Assembly (NCBI RefSeq): GCF_011386835.1 | Contig: NC_088797.1 | Coordinates: 62,211,587-62,275,586 of the forward strand | DNA from: Chrysemys picta bellii | Lineage: Eukaryota > Chordata > Testudines > Emydidae | Direction of reading: 5' to 3' | DNA: 64,000 nucleotides | Shown: positions 55,299 to 64,000 of the stretch, one piece after another | Layout of the letters: each line of letters begins with the position of its first letter | How positions within the stretch are numbered: position 1 is the stretch's first letter | Translations under genes and position numbers: made by a program | Notes under the pieces: model-generated | Seen by the model: the letters and a program-made list of their open reading frames with translations, nothing else | The model's database searches: none | Told to the model about the DNA's origin: nothing

Positions 55299-56306
55299 GG
55301 TCACCTGGAAAGATGCGCTTAGACCACTGCACGTGTCACTGAGAAAACAGGAAGGGGACTTTCAAAATTCCCAAGGAATTGAAGGGGTGGGGCTCACGGT
55401 TGGTAACCTGAAGGCAGGGCAGTAGAGTTCAAATTGATGACCAGAGAGGCGAGAACAGGCATCGTGGGACACCTCCCAAAGGCCAATTGCAGCTCTATAA
55501 TCGACCAGGATGTCTACACTGGCACCGCGGCGCTGTACCCCTGGCGCAGTAAGCTGTACACCTCTCGCTGGAGTGGTTTTTTTACAGCACTGCAACTGCG
55601 CAGTTTCTGTGCACTAAGTGGCTTGGCAGTGTGTACAGCTTGGGAATTACACCGCAGAAAGCTGCTTTATTGCACTGAAACTTGCCAGTGTAGACAAGGC
55701 CTAAGAGTGACAGAGTTGTAGAATGTATCAATTCAAAGTGTCTTTCAGGGCAGACTCAGGAAGCAGCCCCTGGGGCTCTCTGGCTTCACTTTAGAGTCTA
55801 TGGTCCTTCAAACAGCCAAAAAGATGTAGTTTCTTCTTGTCAGGGATTTTTGTTCCTTCCCCCCAGAGTTAAGAAGTTCACCTGCATGTTTCCTCTTCAT
55901 GGGGGGGACGGGGAGCAATCAACAAAGTCTTTTGTCCTCTGATGTTCCCCCAAAGGTTTGTCTGGTGTCTATGGGCCTCCTCGTGTTGGGCAGGAGATAA
56001 CATCTCTTGTGTCAATCTAGTATTTTACACTTGGTATGGCTGTGGGGGTGTACAGTTTTAGAACAAACACTTAAATATTACCTTATGGCATGGTTCACAG
56101 ATATTATACGTGAGATTAATGAAGGCAGCAACATACAAGCATTTCATAGAGTCTAAACACTAAATACATTCTTATAAGACTAATACCTATTTTGAACAAA
56201 ACTAACACTGAGATGACCTGGTCTGGTCTCCAGCTACAAGATTGTCAGTTCTTAGCTAATGCCTGCAGCCTGGGTAAGAGCTGGCATCTGGCCTGCCAGC
56301 GTCACA

Positions 56307-58090
56307 GAGATGTCTGAGAGTTTGCTTCTCAGAATGATGACAGCGGGCAAAGGAGTTTGTATAGATGGCTGTCTGGCTGAGTTAGTTTGAGTTATTATTT
56401 TCACGCTGCTGGGTTTGGTTTTGGGGCAGTATTAATTATGCTTCAGGGTGCCTAGAGTTTGAATAGGTGACTTTTTTATTATTGAAATTGAAATAAACAA
56501 ATCAATCAATCAGCCAATTGGTATTGCCTCTCCAAACCCCAGATTTTGTTTAGAAAGTACAGGCTTCCATGTGAGCAGATAAGCCACCATAAGTTACTGG
56601 AGCTTAAAGCTACATGCTTCCAATCGCTCCCATGTCTGACCACAATGATTTTGTAAAACATCACAACAACAAGCAAATTCCTTCCCTATAAAATAATTGA
56701 CTTCTAATCTCATACAAGGTTTCACTTCCCTAGCCCAACCCTGTCTAATAAATATATTGGGTCCACTTAAAACAGCAAGTCCACGGTAGTTAAATGCAAA
56801 GCACTGCAATTAAGTGGGAGCAGCCTGATTAAAATGTTGTCTTTAATTATGTGCTATCACAAGAAAAAACATTTTATAGATTCCCTTTGTGACAGGGCCC
56901 AGCCTCCCCTGTCAAGGCCTAGTGCTAGACAGATGGGACCCTGGCCTGAGCCCAAACACTCAACAGACATTTCCTTCAGACAGCACTTAGTGCAGAAAGC
57001 AAGCTGTCCTGTCCCATGTATATTTTCGGCAGACAGGCCTAAAGACAACACAATCATGAGCAAATCTGGGGACTGGTGTAGAAACTCATGTCATCTTCAG
57101 ACACGCCTCACCCCCAGGTCAGCAAGAGTCTAGGGTATGAGGTTAGAGTGGGATTGTAAATATGGACCCCATTAACGTACAGCATTTTTTACGTTAATCA
57201 GCTCATTCATGAAATGGCTGGGCTGCCAAAACTTTCCATTTTTTTTATTAGGGACGGGCAAGGCAATATGGGCAACAGGCCAAAGATCCGGGGGCCCAAA
57301 TTAGTTTTGATAGATTAGAAACAAGATGAATCTCCCCCAGACGGTATTAAAGAATCTTTTATTATGTGCAGGGCAGCCTTTTAACGGCCCAGGGGATGGC
57401 ACTATCTCTCTTTGCTACTCCAACCAAAAAGCTGTCAGCAATCATAACGTCTGCAGAGCCCATTAGTCCTGTTGGTATGACAGCCTGGTAGGGCTGACGG
57501 ATCCCCCAAAATCGCTTATTTGGGCCAGACCCTGCAAAGCTCTGGGCACTCTCAGCTCACCTTCAAGTCAGCAGGAGCTAGGTGCACTCAGCCCCTCATA
57601 CGATCGGACCCCGATTTGTTCCTATGTTATTTATGATGCATTCATTCACATTTTCATTTCTTCTTCTAAAATACTAGATGCTCTGAGAGCTGCTGTCGTT
57701 TCCCAGTGGGCTAATGGTATTTAATTGTTGTCGGGTCAATCTGCCCAAGACGGAGGTACGTGGTGGACCCACTGAGGTGTGTGAAATCCAAGCTGGCAAG
57801 TCTCTCACTCACATGGCTTTGGAAGAGCATTCTATTTATTGTTCAGCTGGTGCCAACTCCCTGCTGGCTCAGGCACAGGACAGAATGCCAGGTGAACATG
57901 ATGGAGCCATCACTTGGTTGCAACCATTTTGTCTGTGGACACAACCACCAAAGACTATAAAATCTGCTAGTGAATCTTTCCCTCATCATTACCCTTGCCT
58001 CCATCTCCCATGACACTGGATGACATTACCCTCATGTAGCAAACAAGAGGTCAGGTGTTACAGCAGCATTGTGTGATTAGATCATAGGAG
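56307..58090. other. Repeat-poor DNA, possible conserved non-coding elements
   Basis: No MITE, LINE or SINE text is obvious from about 56590 to 57720. Parts such as 57290-57500 (ACGGTATTAAAGAATC, TTTTAACGGCCC) look like balanced unique DNA. No frame has domain support. Function is not claimed. Confidence 0.35.
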
Positions 58091-58094
58091 TGAC

Positions 58095-58497
58095 TCATAG
58101 ATGTATACGTTCAGAGATTCTAATGTGTGAAGGGACTGCTGTGACCATCTATTCTGATCTCCTGTGTGCAACAGGCCATAGGAGTTCCCTGAATTAATTC
58201 CTGTTTGAATTAGAGAAGATCTTTTAGAAAAACATCCACTCTTGATTTTAAAATGGCCAGTGATGGAAAATCCACCGTTATCCTTGGTAAATTGTTCCAG
58301 TGGTTAATTATCATCAGTGATATATGCCTAATTTCCAGTCTGAATTTGATTAGCTTCAACTTGTAGCCACTGGATCTTGCAGCCTCCTTTGTCTACTAGA
58401 CTGAAGAACTCATTATCAAATTTCTGTCCCTGGCGTAGGTATTTGTAGACTAAGATCAAGTCACCCCTTCATTTTCTCTTTATTAAAATAATTAGAT
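58095..58497 (-). mobile_element. Old CR1 LINE 3' end
   Basis: GACTCATAGATGTATACG to CTTCATTTTCTCTTTATTA is a CR1 end in reverse orientation: TGACCATCTATTCTGATCTC, TTGTTCCAGTGGTTAATTAT and TAGCCACTGGATCTTGCAGC are CR1 3' phrases on the minus strand. Decayed and truncated. Confidence 0.65.
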
Positions 58498-58499
58498 TA

Positions 58500-58960
58500 A
58501 GTCACAAAAAAACTGTTTTTACATAGATAAGACAAAAATCGTGGCTTGTGATTAGCTCAAAAGAGTTATACAATGAATCAGTAAATCTTTATTGTTTGCC
58601 TCCTTGGACATCAATAACATTGAGATTCAGAGCAACATTAACCAATCACATTGCATACACAAACACATGCATCCTGATTGATGGCAGTCAAGTTCAATAA
58701 AATCTATTATTCACTTCTGATGAGGCTATCAGATAGCATATGCAAATCATAGGTGAATAATCGTTTTGTTTGTTTGCTTCTCTTTTAAATGTTACTTTAA
58801 GCAGAAAAAAATTGGAAACCAGGAAATGTACAAAGTGATCTTATTATTCACCTAAATCTAAATCTTGTTTTCTTTACTCTCCGATGGGATTTTTGCCTGA
58901 GTGAATATTTCAGGCTTTGCCCCTAGATACCACAAATCAGTAGAGAATCAAACTTTGCCC
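58500..58960. other. Repeat-free block with developmental-factor-like motifs
   Basis: Contains CCTGATTGATGGCAG (a PBX/HOX-like site), a perfect octamer ATGCAAAT at 58740-58747, AACCAATCACATTGCA and many AT-rich homeodomain-like words, with no repeat signature. Possible enhancer; inference only. Confidence 0.35.
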
Positions 58961-59129
58961 TGTGATATACATATGTGGGATCTACACATATTCACCTCAG
59001 GGCAAAATTTGGCTCACAAATACACATAACTAAGCATGAAAGATTAAGCAAATCCCAATACCCTTGCACATGCTTCAGAGGAGGAACAATGTTCTTTGCA
59101 TGTTGGGAATATAATAAATTCCTTTACCA

Positions 59130-59880
59130 AGGTGATAGACACGTTATAAATACCTATGACAGATGGAAAGGAAGGAATGTGCAGCCGGGGTCAATGGCAA
59201 ACAAGATGTTAGGACAAGTGGAGAATAATACAGAGAACATTCTGCTATTAAATAAATCAATGATGTGGCCTCAGCTGGAATACTGTGTGCATGGCTGGCC
59301 AACCCATCGCTAAAAGGATATTGCAGAACTAGAGAGGAGAGGGGGCTTTAGAGAGGAGCAATGAGAATGATCAAGAGCCTGGAAAACTCCCCTAAGAAGA
59401 GAGATTGGAAAGATTGAGACTGTTACCTTAGAAAGGAGACCAATAAGAGGGGATATGATAAAAGTATGTAAAATAATGAGTGGGACAGAGACAGGGAGAA
59501 CAGAAGCTCCCAGTCTCCTAACATAATAAGAAGGGGACAGTCAATCACAGTAATGGTGGCAAATTCAAAACCAATAAAAGAAAATACTTTTTCATGCAAT
59601 GTGTCATTAAGCTGTGGAACTCACTGCTACAGGATACCACTGAGGCCAAGAAGTTATCAAGATTCAAAGACCAGCTGTACATTTACATGGGTATTAGGAA
59701 TATCCAGATCTACCTCATCAAACCTCATCCTTCAGGGCTTAAGTTGATCTTTAACTATTGGAGATCAGGAGGTTTCTTGCAGGTTCCTCGGATGCATCTG
59801 ATACTGACCACCGTCAGAGACAGGACACTGGATTAGATGGACCTCAGTCTGATACTGTGTGGCAATTCCTATGTTCCTCC
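59130..59880 (+). mobile_element. Old CR1 LINE 3' end
   Basis: Starts in the CR1 post-RT region (GTGGCCTCAGCTGGAATACT, an LEYCV block), then GATTGAGACTGTTACCTTAG, CAGTAATGGTGGCAAATTCA and GCTGTGGAACTCACTGCTAC, ending in GATACTGTGTGGCAATTCCT. Subfamily of 3275-3695. Broken frames only; the 112-codon frame 58975-59313 is mostly outside the conserved blocks. Confidence 0.75.
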
Positions 59881-61755
59881 AGATAATTTCCCTTAAACAG
59901 GATAATTGTCATCAAGTGATAAAACAGTGAATGTAAATGTCCATTGTAATTTTGGGACATGTCTTGAGACAGGACTAAGTTACATGTGAGAGCCAAGAAT
60001 GATTCCACAGAAAGGATGAATCAGAGACATTCATCTGAGAGCACAGGGACAGTGCAAATCACTGTGCCAGAAATAGGCTGTGATTCTTATTGAAAAGGGT
60101 CTGCAGAAATGGCACTAACCATTGGACTACAGTACTCAATAGAGCTATAGACAAACTGCTCTGTATAAAATATACTACAGCCGCCTCCAGTGAAAGTCTA
60201 AAGGATTGGGGTGATCAGATGAAGGAGTTAAATCCTATCTGGCTTTAAGTCTGATTCTAAGATTTTTGCTTGGCTTGAAGACTATCCAGTCTTCCTTAGC
60301 AACTGCTCTGCCAGGAAACCTCAGATGTATCAGATTAGTCAGGTGTAGAAAGGGAGCCGGGTTGGTTTTGTCTAGGAATGATGTTTGAACAGTATCAGCA
60401 CAGCACCCATGTAGCAGGGCTCCTGTAGAGACAATTCCACCTCCCCACACACCAACGCTGACTTGATCTGATCTCTCCAGTCTGTTAGTTTGCAGATTAG
60501 AGGCACTCTGCCCCCTGGTTTCTTGTTATTTGGCTTTTTTGGTAGGAAGCCTGCATGCTTTCTCTACACAGACTGGATCATTGCCTGTCTCCAGTTGTGA
60601 AATCTCAGTGAACCAGGTTCTTAAGAAGTACTTAGCCCTCCATACCCACAGGCAGGCCAAGCATTCCAGCCGCTCATGTGACTTTCCAGCATTTCAGTTT
60701 GGCATCGATGGATTGCTCGTCGTTCTGCACTTAGGGCAGGAGCACTGGCCAGCTGGCTGTGCTCATCAGCCTGCGTTTCTGCAGCTTGTTCCCTGTCTGT
60801 AATACCATTCTAAGTCCTCTCCATCAAGAAGCTGCAGCAGGTTGCAAAGCAGGTGTCCCACGGGGTCCAGGGTAGCACCCACAGGTGTGACAGTTGCTTG
60901 GGATTGGTGCATTTCCTTGGTCATCCATTTCCTTCATGAGGGACCCACAGAGAAAAGTTCCCAGGGGCTGCCTGATGGGGGGGAGATGGGGGAACCCAAC
61001 ACAACTACTTCGTCTTCCCTCTGCCCGACCCAAGGGAGTCCGGTAGTCCGCACCATCCTTCACGTTTATGTCTCCCTCCATGAACAGCCAGTGGAATTCA
61101 CAGGCCCAACTCAGGCTTCCCACCCATTGGATGGGGATTGTCACAAGCCAGTAGGCTGAATGGGGAGCCACCTAAGCTAGCCAAGTATACAATGTGCCTG
61201 CCTGACAGGCCAGAGGGAGGCGCCCAGCTCTGCTCAGGATTCTAAGCCTGGGTGATGTTGGGGGGGGCGGGGCATGCAGTGTCACGTCATGTCCCCCCCG
61301 ATTTGCTGCTTGGTTTGTACTGACCATGCTCACACGGACTGGGCATGCTCAGTAACACTTCTGAAGCCGGCTGTCTTCACTCTGCCCACCACTGCACACA
61401 CACTGTTGGCAGGCATGGGTCACCAGGAGGCCCTAATCCAGCTCAGGGCTTTCTCTTGAAAAATGAGAGATTAGAGACCACCCGAGAATAGCCAATAGCC
61501 CGGGCACTCACCTGGGCTAGGAGAGACAGGACTAAGTTACCTGCTCCAAATCAGGCCACACAGGGATGTGAAAACAGGTCTTCCACATCCCAGACCCCTA
61601 ACCCCTGGGCTGCAAGATGTTCTGGCGGACACCCTGGCTATTTCCTGGGTGGGTTACACATGGTCGGAGCCCCACAGGTGAGATAGGCAGGGAAATGTCT
61701 GGTCTGAGAATCTCGCCAGGACTTAGGTGTGAGCAGGGGCTCTGAGCAGCTCTTA
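59881..61755. other. Unassigned sequence, no gene seen
   Basis: Nearly 1.9 kb with nothing recognised. Overlapping frames at 60824-61171 (minus) and 60842-61159 (plus) are on opposite strands and without domains. A G-rich run lies near 61260-61272. Confidence 0.4.
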
Positions 61756-62606
61756 GCTATTCTGACGTTCCCCACTGGTGTTGTCTGGACCAGTGATCTG
61801 CTAGGTCACTCCAATCCTCGACTCTGGGAGCCAGCCTTACCCTGCTCTGCTGTGAGAACCCACACTCCTCTGGCATGTAAGCTGCTCCCAGCTACTTGCA
61901 AGCGAATGACACTAGCCAATATCGCCGGTCCCAGAAACAACCCTAGCAACCTCCGTCTTGCAGTGTCCAGTTATGCCCAATGGATGCTGCAAGCTTATAT
62001 AAGTTTGTCAATTTAACAAAGACATTGATATGTATGAAGCTTGTTCTCCCAAGGGGAGTTTCTGACACACTGCAAACCAAATGCACTGCTTCAGGTAGAA
62101 TAAACAAACAGATTTATGAACTATAAAGGTAGATTTAAGTGATTATAAGTCAAAGCATAACAAGTCAGATTTGGTCAAATGAAATAAAAGCAAAATGCAT
62201 TCTAAGCTGATCTTAACACTTTCAATGTCCTTACAAATTTAGATGCTTCTTACCACAGGCTGGCTCTTCAGCCAAGCTCTCCCCTTTGATCAGTGGTTCA
62301 GTCGCTTGGTGGTGGTGGTGTCTGTAGATGTAGGCGGAAGAGAGAGAGCATAGCAAATGTCTCTCCCTTTTATCATGTTCTTTCTTTCCTCTTGGCTTTG
62401 ACCCCCCCTTCAGAGTCAGGTGAGCATTACCTCATTACAGTCCCAAACTGCCCAAAGGAAGGGGGTGAATCCCTCGAGGTTCTAACAGATTCTTTTGTTG
62501 CTGCCTATGCCAGTATCCATTGTTCCTGTGAGGCTAGGCTGGGTTTGTCCCATCAATGCCCTGACAAGATGTGAACTGCCTCCCTGTTCTTGGAGAGTTT
62601 TTGCAT

Positions 62607-62835
62607 GGGGAGGAGGGATAGCTCAGTGGTTTGAGCATTGGCCTGCTAAACCCAGGGTTGTGAGACAGTGCTAACCACCAGTGCAGAAGTGAATCTGCAC
62701 TACCAAAGTTGTAAGTTCAATCCTTGAGGGGGCCACTTAGGGATCTGGGACAAAATCAGTACTTGGTCCTGCTAGTGAAGGCAGGGGGCTGGACTTGATG
62801 ACCTTTCAAGGTCCCTTCCAGTTCTAGGAGATAGG
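62607..62835 (+). mobile_element. tRNA-derived SINE with a 43-bp internal insertion
   Basis: GGGATAGCTCAGTGG (A box) and TTGTAAGTTCAATCC (B box) lie apart by far more than in the copy at 17733. Between them is an extra 43 bp (62665-62707) flanked by GTTGTGAG and GTTGTAAG. The rest follows the family (ACTTAGGGATCTGGGAC), with a tail GATGACCTTTCAAGGTCCC different from the CR1-shared tail at 17733. It is inserted in the LTR. Confidence 0.8.
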
Positions 62836-62944
62836 ATATATTAATTAAATTAAGCCATGTGGATACATTTTCAGCCTCATAACTATATACGTGAAATTAC
62901 AACCTATAACATTACCGTAAGGATCACTATAACAACCATGCTCA

Positions 62945-63157
62945 AAGCAACAAAGAGTCCCATGGCACCTTATAGACTAACAGATGTATTGTAGCATAAG
63001 TTTTCGTGGATGAATGCCCACTTCGTCAGATGCACAAAGTGGGTATTCACCCACGAAAGCTTATGCTACAATACATCTGTTAGTCTATAAGGTGCCATAG
63101 GACTCTTTGTTGCTTTTTACAGATCCAGACTAACACGGCTACCCCTCTGATACTTGA
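62945..63157. mobile_element. Penelope-like element remnant, palindromic, 11-bp TSD
   Basis: The direct repeats AACCATGCTCA (62934-62944, 63158-63168) bound it exactly. The left arm has GGCACCTTATAGACTAACAG and GCATAAGTTTTCGTGG. The right arm has CCACGAAAGCTTATGC and CTGTTAGTCTATAAGGTGCC, then the tail AGACTAACACGGCTACCCCT. The minus strand of the left arm carries a near-complete hammerhead core (CTGACGA, hairpin, GAAA, TA). It inserted in the LTR. Confidence 0.85.
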
Positions 63158-63289
63158 AACCATGCTCAGTGCATCATGAGCCTTCCGAAGACACCCAACA
63201 TGACAAACTTTGCATTGGATATCACACAATCATATTATAAAGATGAACATGGGGGTGTAGGGTGTCCTCCCGAGGTACAGAGCATCACA

Positions 63290-63672
63290 GCTATGTGGTG
63301 GCATCAGAACAGAGGTAGCTAAGTCAGAGGTGGGGCTAGGCAGCAACTGAGTGTGGGGTTTGAGAATGTTAGTGGCACCTTAATGTTGGGCTTCGGTGCC
63401 TCAGTCCCTTGTGAAACTAGCCCCGGATCCCACTGAATTTCTAAATCCCGGAGGCTCCTCTGAAATTCCCAGCCTGAGTTCTGCATTCTGTCCTCCCAGA
63501 ACTTTGGGCCAAGCAAGGTTCCTGATGAAGGGAGTTTGGGATCTGATCTCATCCAATCAGGTTCAGTGAGTCCTTGCTGCAACAAGGAACACATTCCTAA
63601 AGGGAAGGAGCTGGACTGGCCTTCAAGGGACGATCATCACTGGGCATCATGCTATTATGGTTACAAGAGAAA
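63290..63672. other. Unassigned sequence, no gene seen
   Basis: No repeat or gene recognised. The 91-codon minus frame 63319-63594 has no domain. Confidence 0.4.
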
Positions 63673-63930
63673 ATTCATAGCATTTAAGGCCAGAAGGGAC
63701 CATTAGATTGTCCTGTCTGACCTCCCGTGTAAACAGGCCAGAGAATTTCACCCAGTTACTTCCTTACTGAGCCCACTAACTTGTGTTTGACAAAAGCAGA
63801 GTTCCCAGAAAGGTATCAGTCTGGATCGGAAGATTTCGAAAGATGGAGAATCTACCAGTGCCTAGGGAATTGGTTCCGTTGGTCAATCGCCCTCATTGGT
63901 AAAAATGTGTCTTAGAAATTGGAGGGTCTA
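63673..63930 (-). mobile_element. CR1 LINE 3' end
   Basis: Plus-strand ATTCATAGCATTTAAGGCCA and GAAGGGACCATTAGATTGTC are the reverse complement of a CR1 tail of the ACAATCTAATGGTCCCTTC type. TTGGTTCCGTTGGTCAATCG follows upstream. It is 5'-truncated, with an uncertain boundary. Confidence 0.65.
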
Positions 63931-64000
63931 ATTCTGCATCTGTAACCAGTGTAATAAACAAGGAAATTATTGTGCAATAGGTATTTCACGCATATGTGTG

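Larger units (their letters stand above)
51803..55701. mobile_element. PIF/Harbinger two-gene transposon, decayed, TAA TSD
   Basis: The ends GGGTATGTCTACACTGGCA and TGCCAGTGTAGACAAGGCC are inverted (17 of 19 bases), bounded by TAA on both sides (51800-51802, 55702-55704), the TWA target of PIF/Harbinger. It carries a transposase pseudogene on the plus strand and a convergent Myb/SANT-type pseudogene on the minus strand. The layout is the classical two-protein design. The transposase is truncated after its second catalytic residue, and a MITE lies between the minus-strand exons (53825-54582). No function can remain. Confidence 0.85.
51201..56306 (-). mobile_element. Solo LTR (5-bp TSD type) holding nested insertions
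   Basis: The outer ends TGTCACGCTG (plus, left) and CAGCGTCACA (right) are inverted with one mismatch. The flanks GAGAG (51196-51200) and GAGAT (56307-56311) fit a 5-bp TSD with one change. After removing the hAT MITE (51622-51750) and the Harbinger element (51803-55701) the LTR is roughly 1.07 kb. The left remaining part is 51201-51800 and the right 55705-56306, which ends, on the minus strand, with GCATTTCATAGAGTC-type LTR text. No internal coding region. Confidence 0.75.
61761..63289 (-). mobile_element. Solo LTR (5-bp TSD) holding a SINE and a Penelope-like element
   Basis: GCTAT flanks both sides exactly (61756-61760, 63290-63294). On the minus strand it starts TGTGATGCTCTG (plus CAGAGCATCACA at the right end) and ends in CGTCAGA, an altered CGTCACA. 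Without the nested SINE (62607-62835) and Penelope-like piece (62945-63157) it is about 1.1 kb. It resembles the LTRs at 40940 and 51201 in size, TSD length and TGTGAYG start. Confidence 0.8.

Overview
The window reads as intergenic or deep-intronic DNA of a turtle, probably a cryptodire. The evidence is the repeat set: a tRNA-derived SINE whose 3' tail is shared with a chicken-repeat-1 (CR1) LINE, CR1 3' ends finishing in the TTCTATGATTCTATGA motif, Penelope-like elements with long inverted terminal repeats, PIF/Harbinger elements with GTCTACAC ends, and several hAT-type MITEs. I found no convincing host protein-coding exon, rRNA gene, functional tRNA gene or CRISPR array. Most open frames are chance frames or transposon remnants. 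Family names come from recalled consensus features, because no database search could be run.

Layout. 1-5.8 kb: an LTR-like sequence with inverted arms, MITE relics, a Harbinger-type MITE and two old CR1 ends. 5.8-9.5 kb: an old CR1 interrupted by a second CR1, itself interrupted by a younger CR1, plus a hAT MITE with target-site duplication (TSD). An LTR fragment, a palindromic Penelope-like insertion and another CR1 end follow. 9.5-20 kb: short palindromic MITEs, a mariner-type MITE at TA, a CR1-tailed SINE and a quiet, possibly conserved block (18.56-19.24 kb). 20.5-22 kb: a decayed hAT transposon with an inverted duplication of its 3' region. 23-28.8 kb: two 5'-truncated young CR1 copies in opposite orientation, with a 1.6-kb composite Penelope-like element between them, bounded by identical 13-bp TSDs. 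29-40 kb: MITEs, MIR-like SINEs, old CR1, an LTR fragment and another Penelope-like palindrome. 40.9-43 kb: two solo-LTR-like elements. 43-51 kb: MIR-like SINEs, MITEs and an L2-like LINE end. 51.2-56.3 kb: an LTR carrying a hAT MITE and a 3.9-kb two-gene PIF/Harbinger element, which itself carries another MITE. 56.3-59 kb: repeat-poor DNA with possible conserved non-coding blocks. 59-64 kb: CR1 ends and a third 5-bp-TSD LTR holding a SINE and a Penelope-like palindrome.

The strongest results are the nested insertions that can be read directly from TSDs, the repeated inverted-dimer topology of all four Penelope-like insertions with a hammerhead-ribozyme-like core at their termini, and the two-gene Harbinger element. 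All coding sequences in these elements are broken by stops, truncation or deletion, apart from one 232-codon CR1 C-terminal frame.
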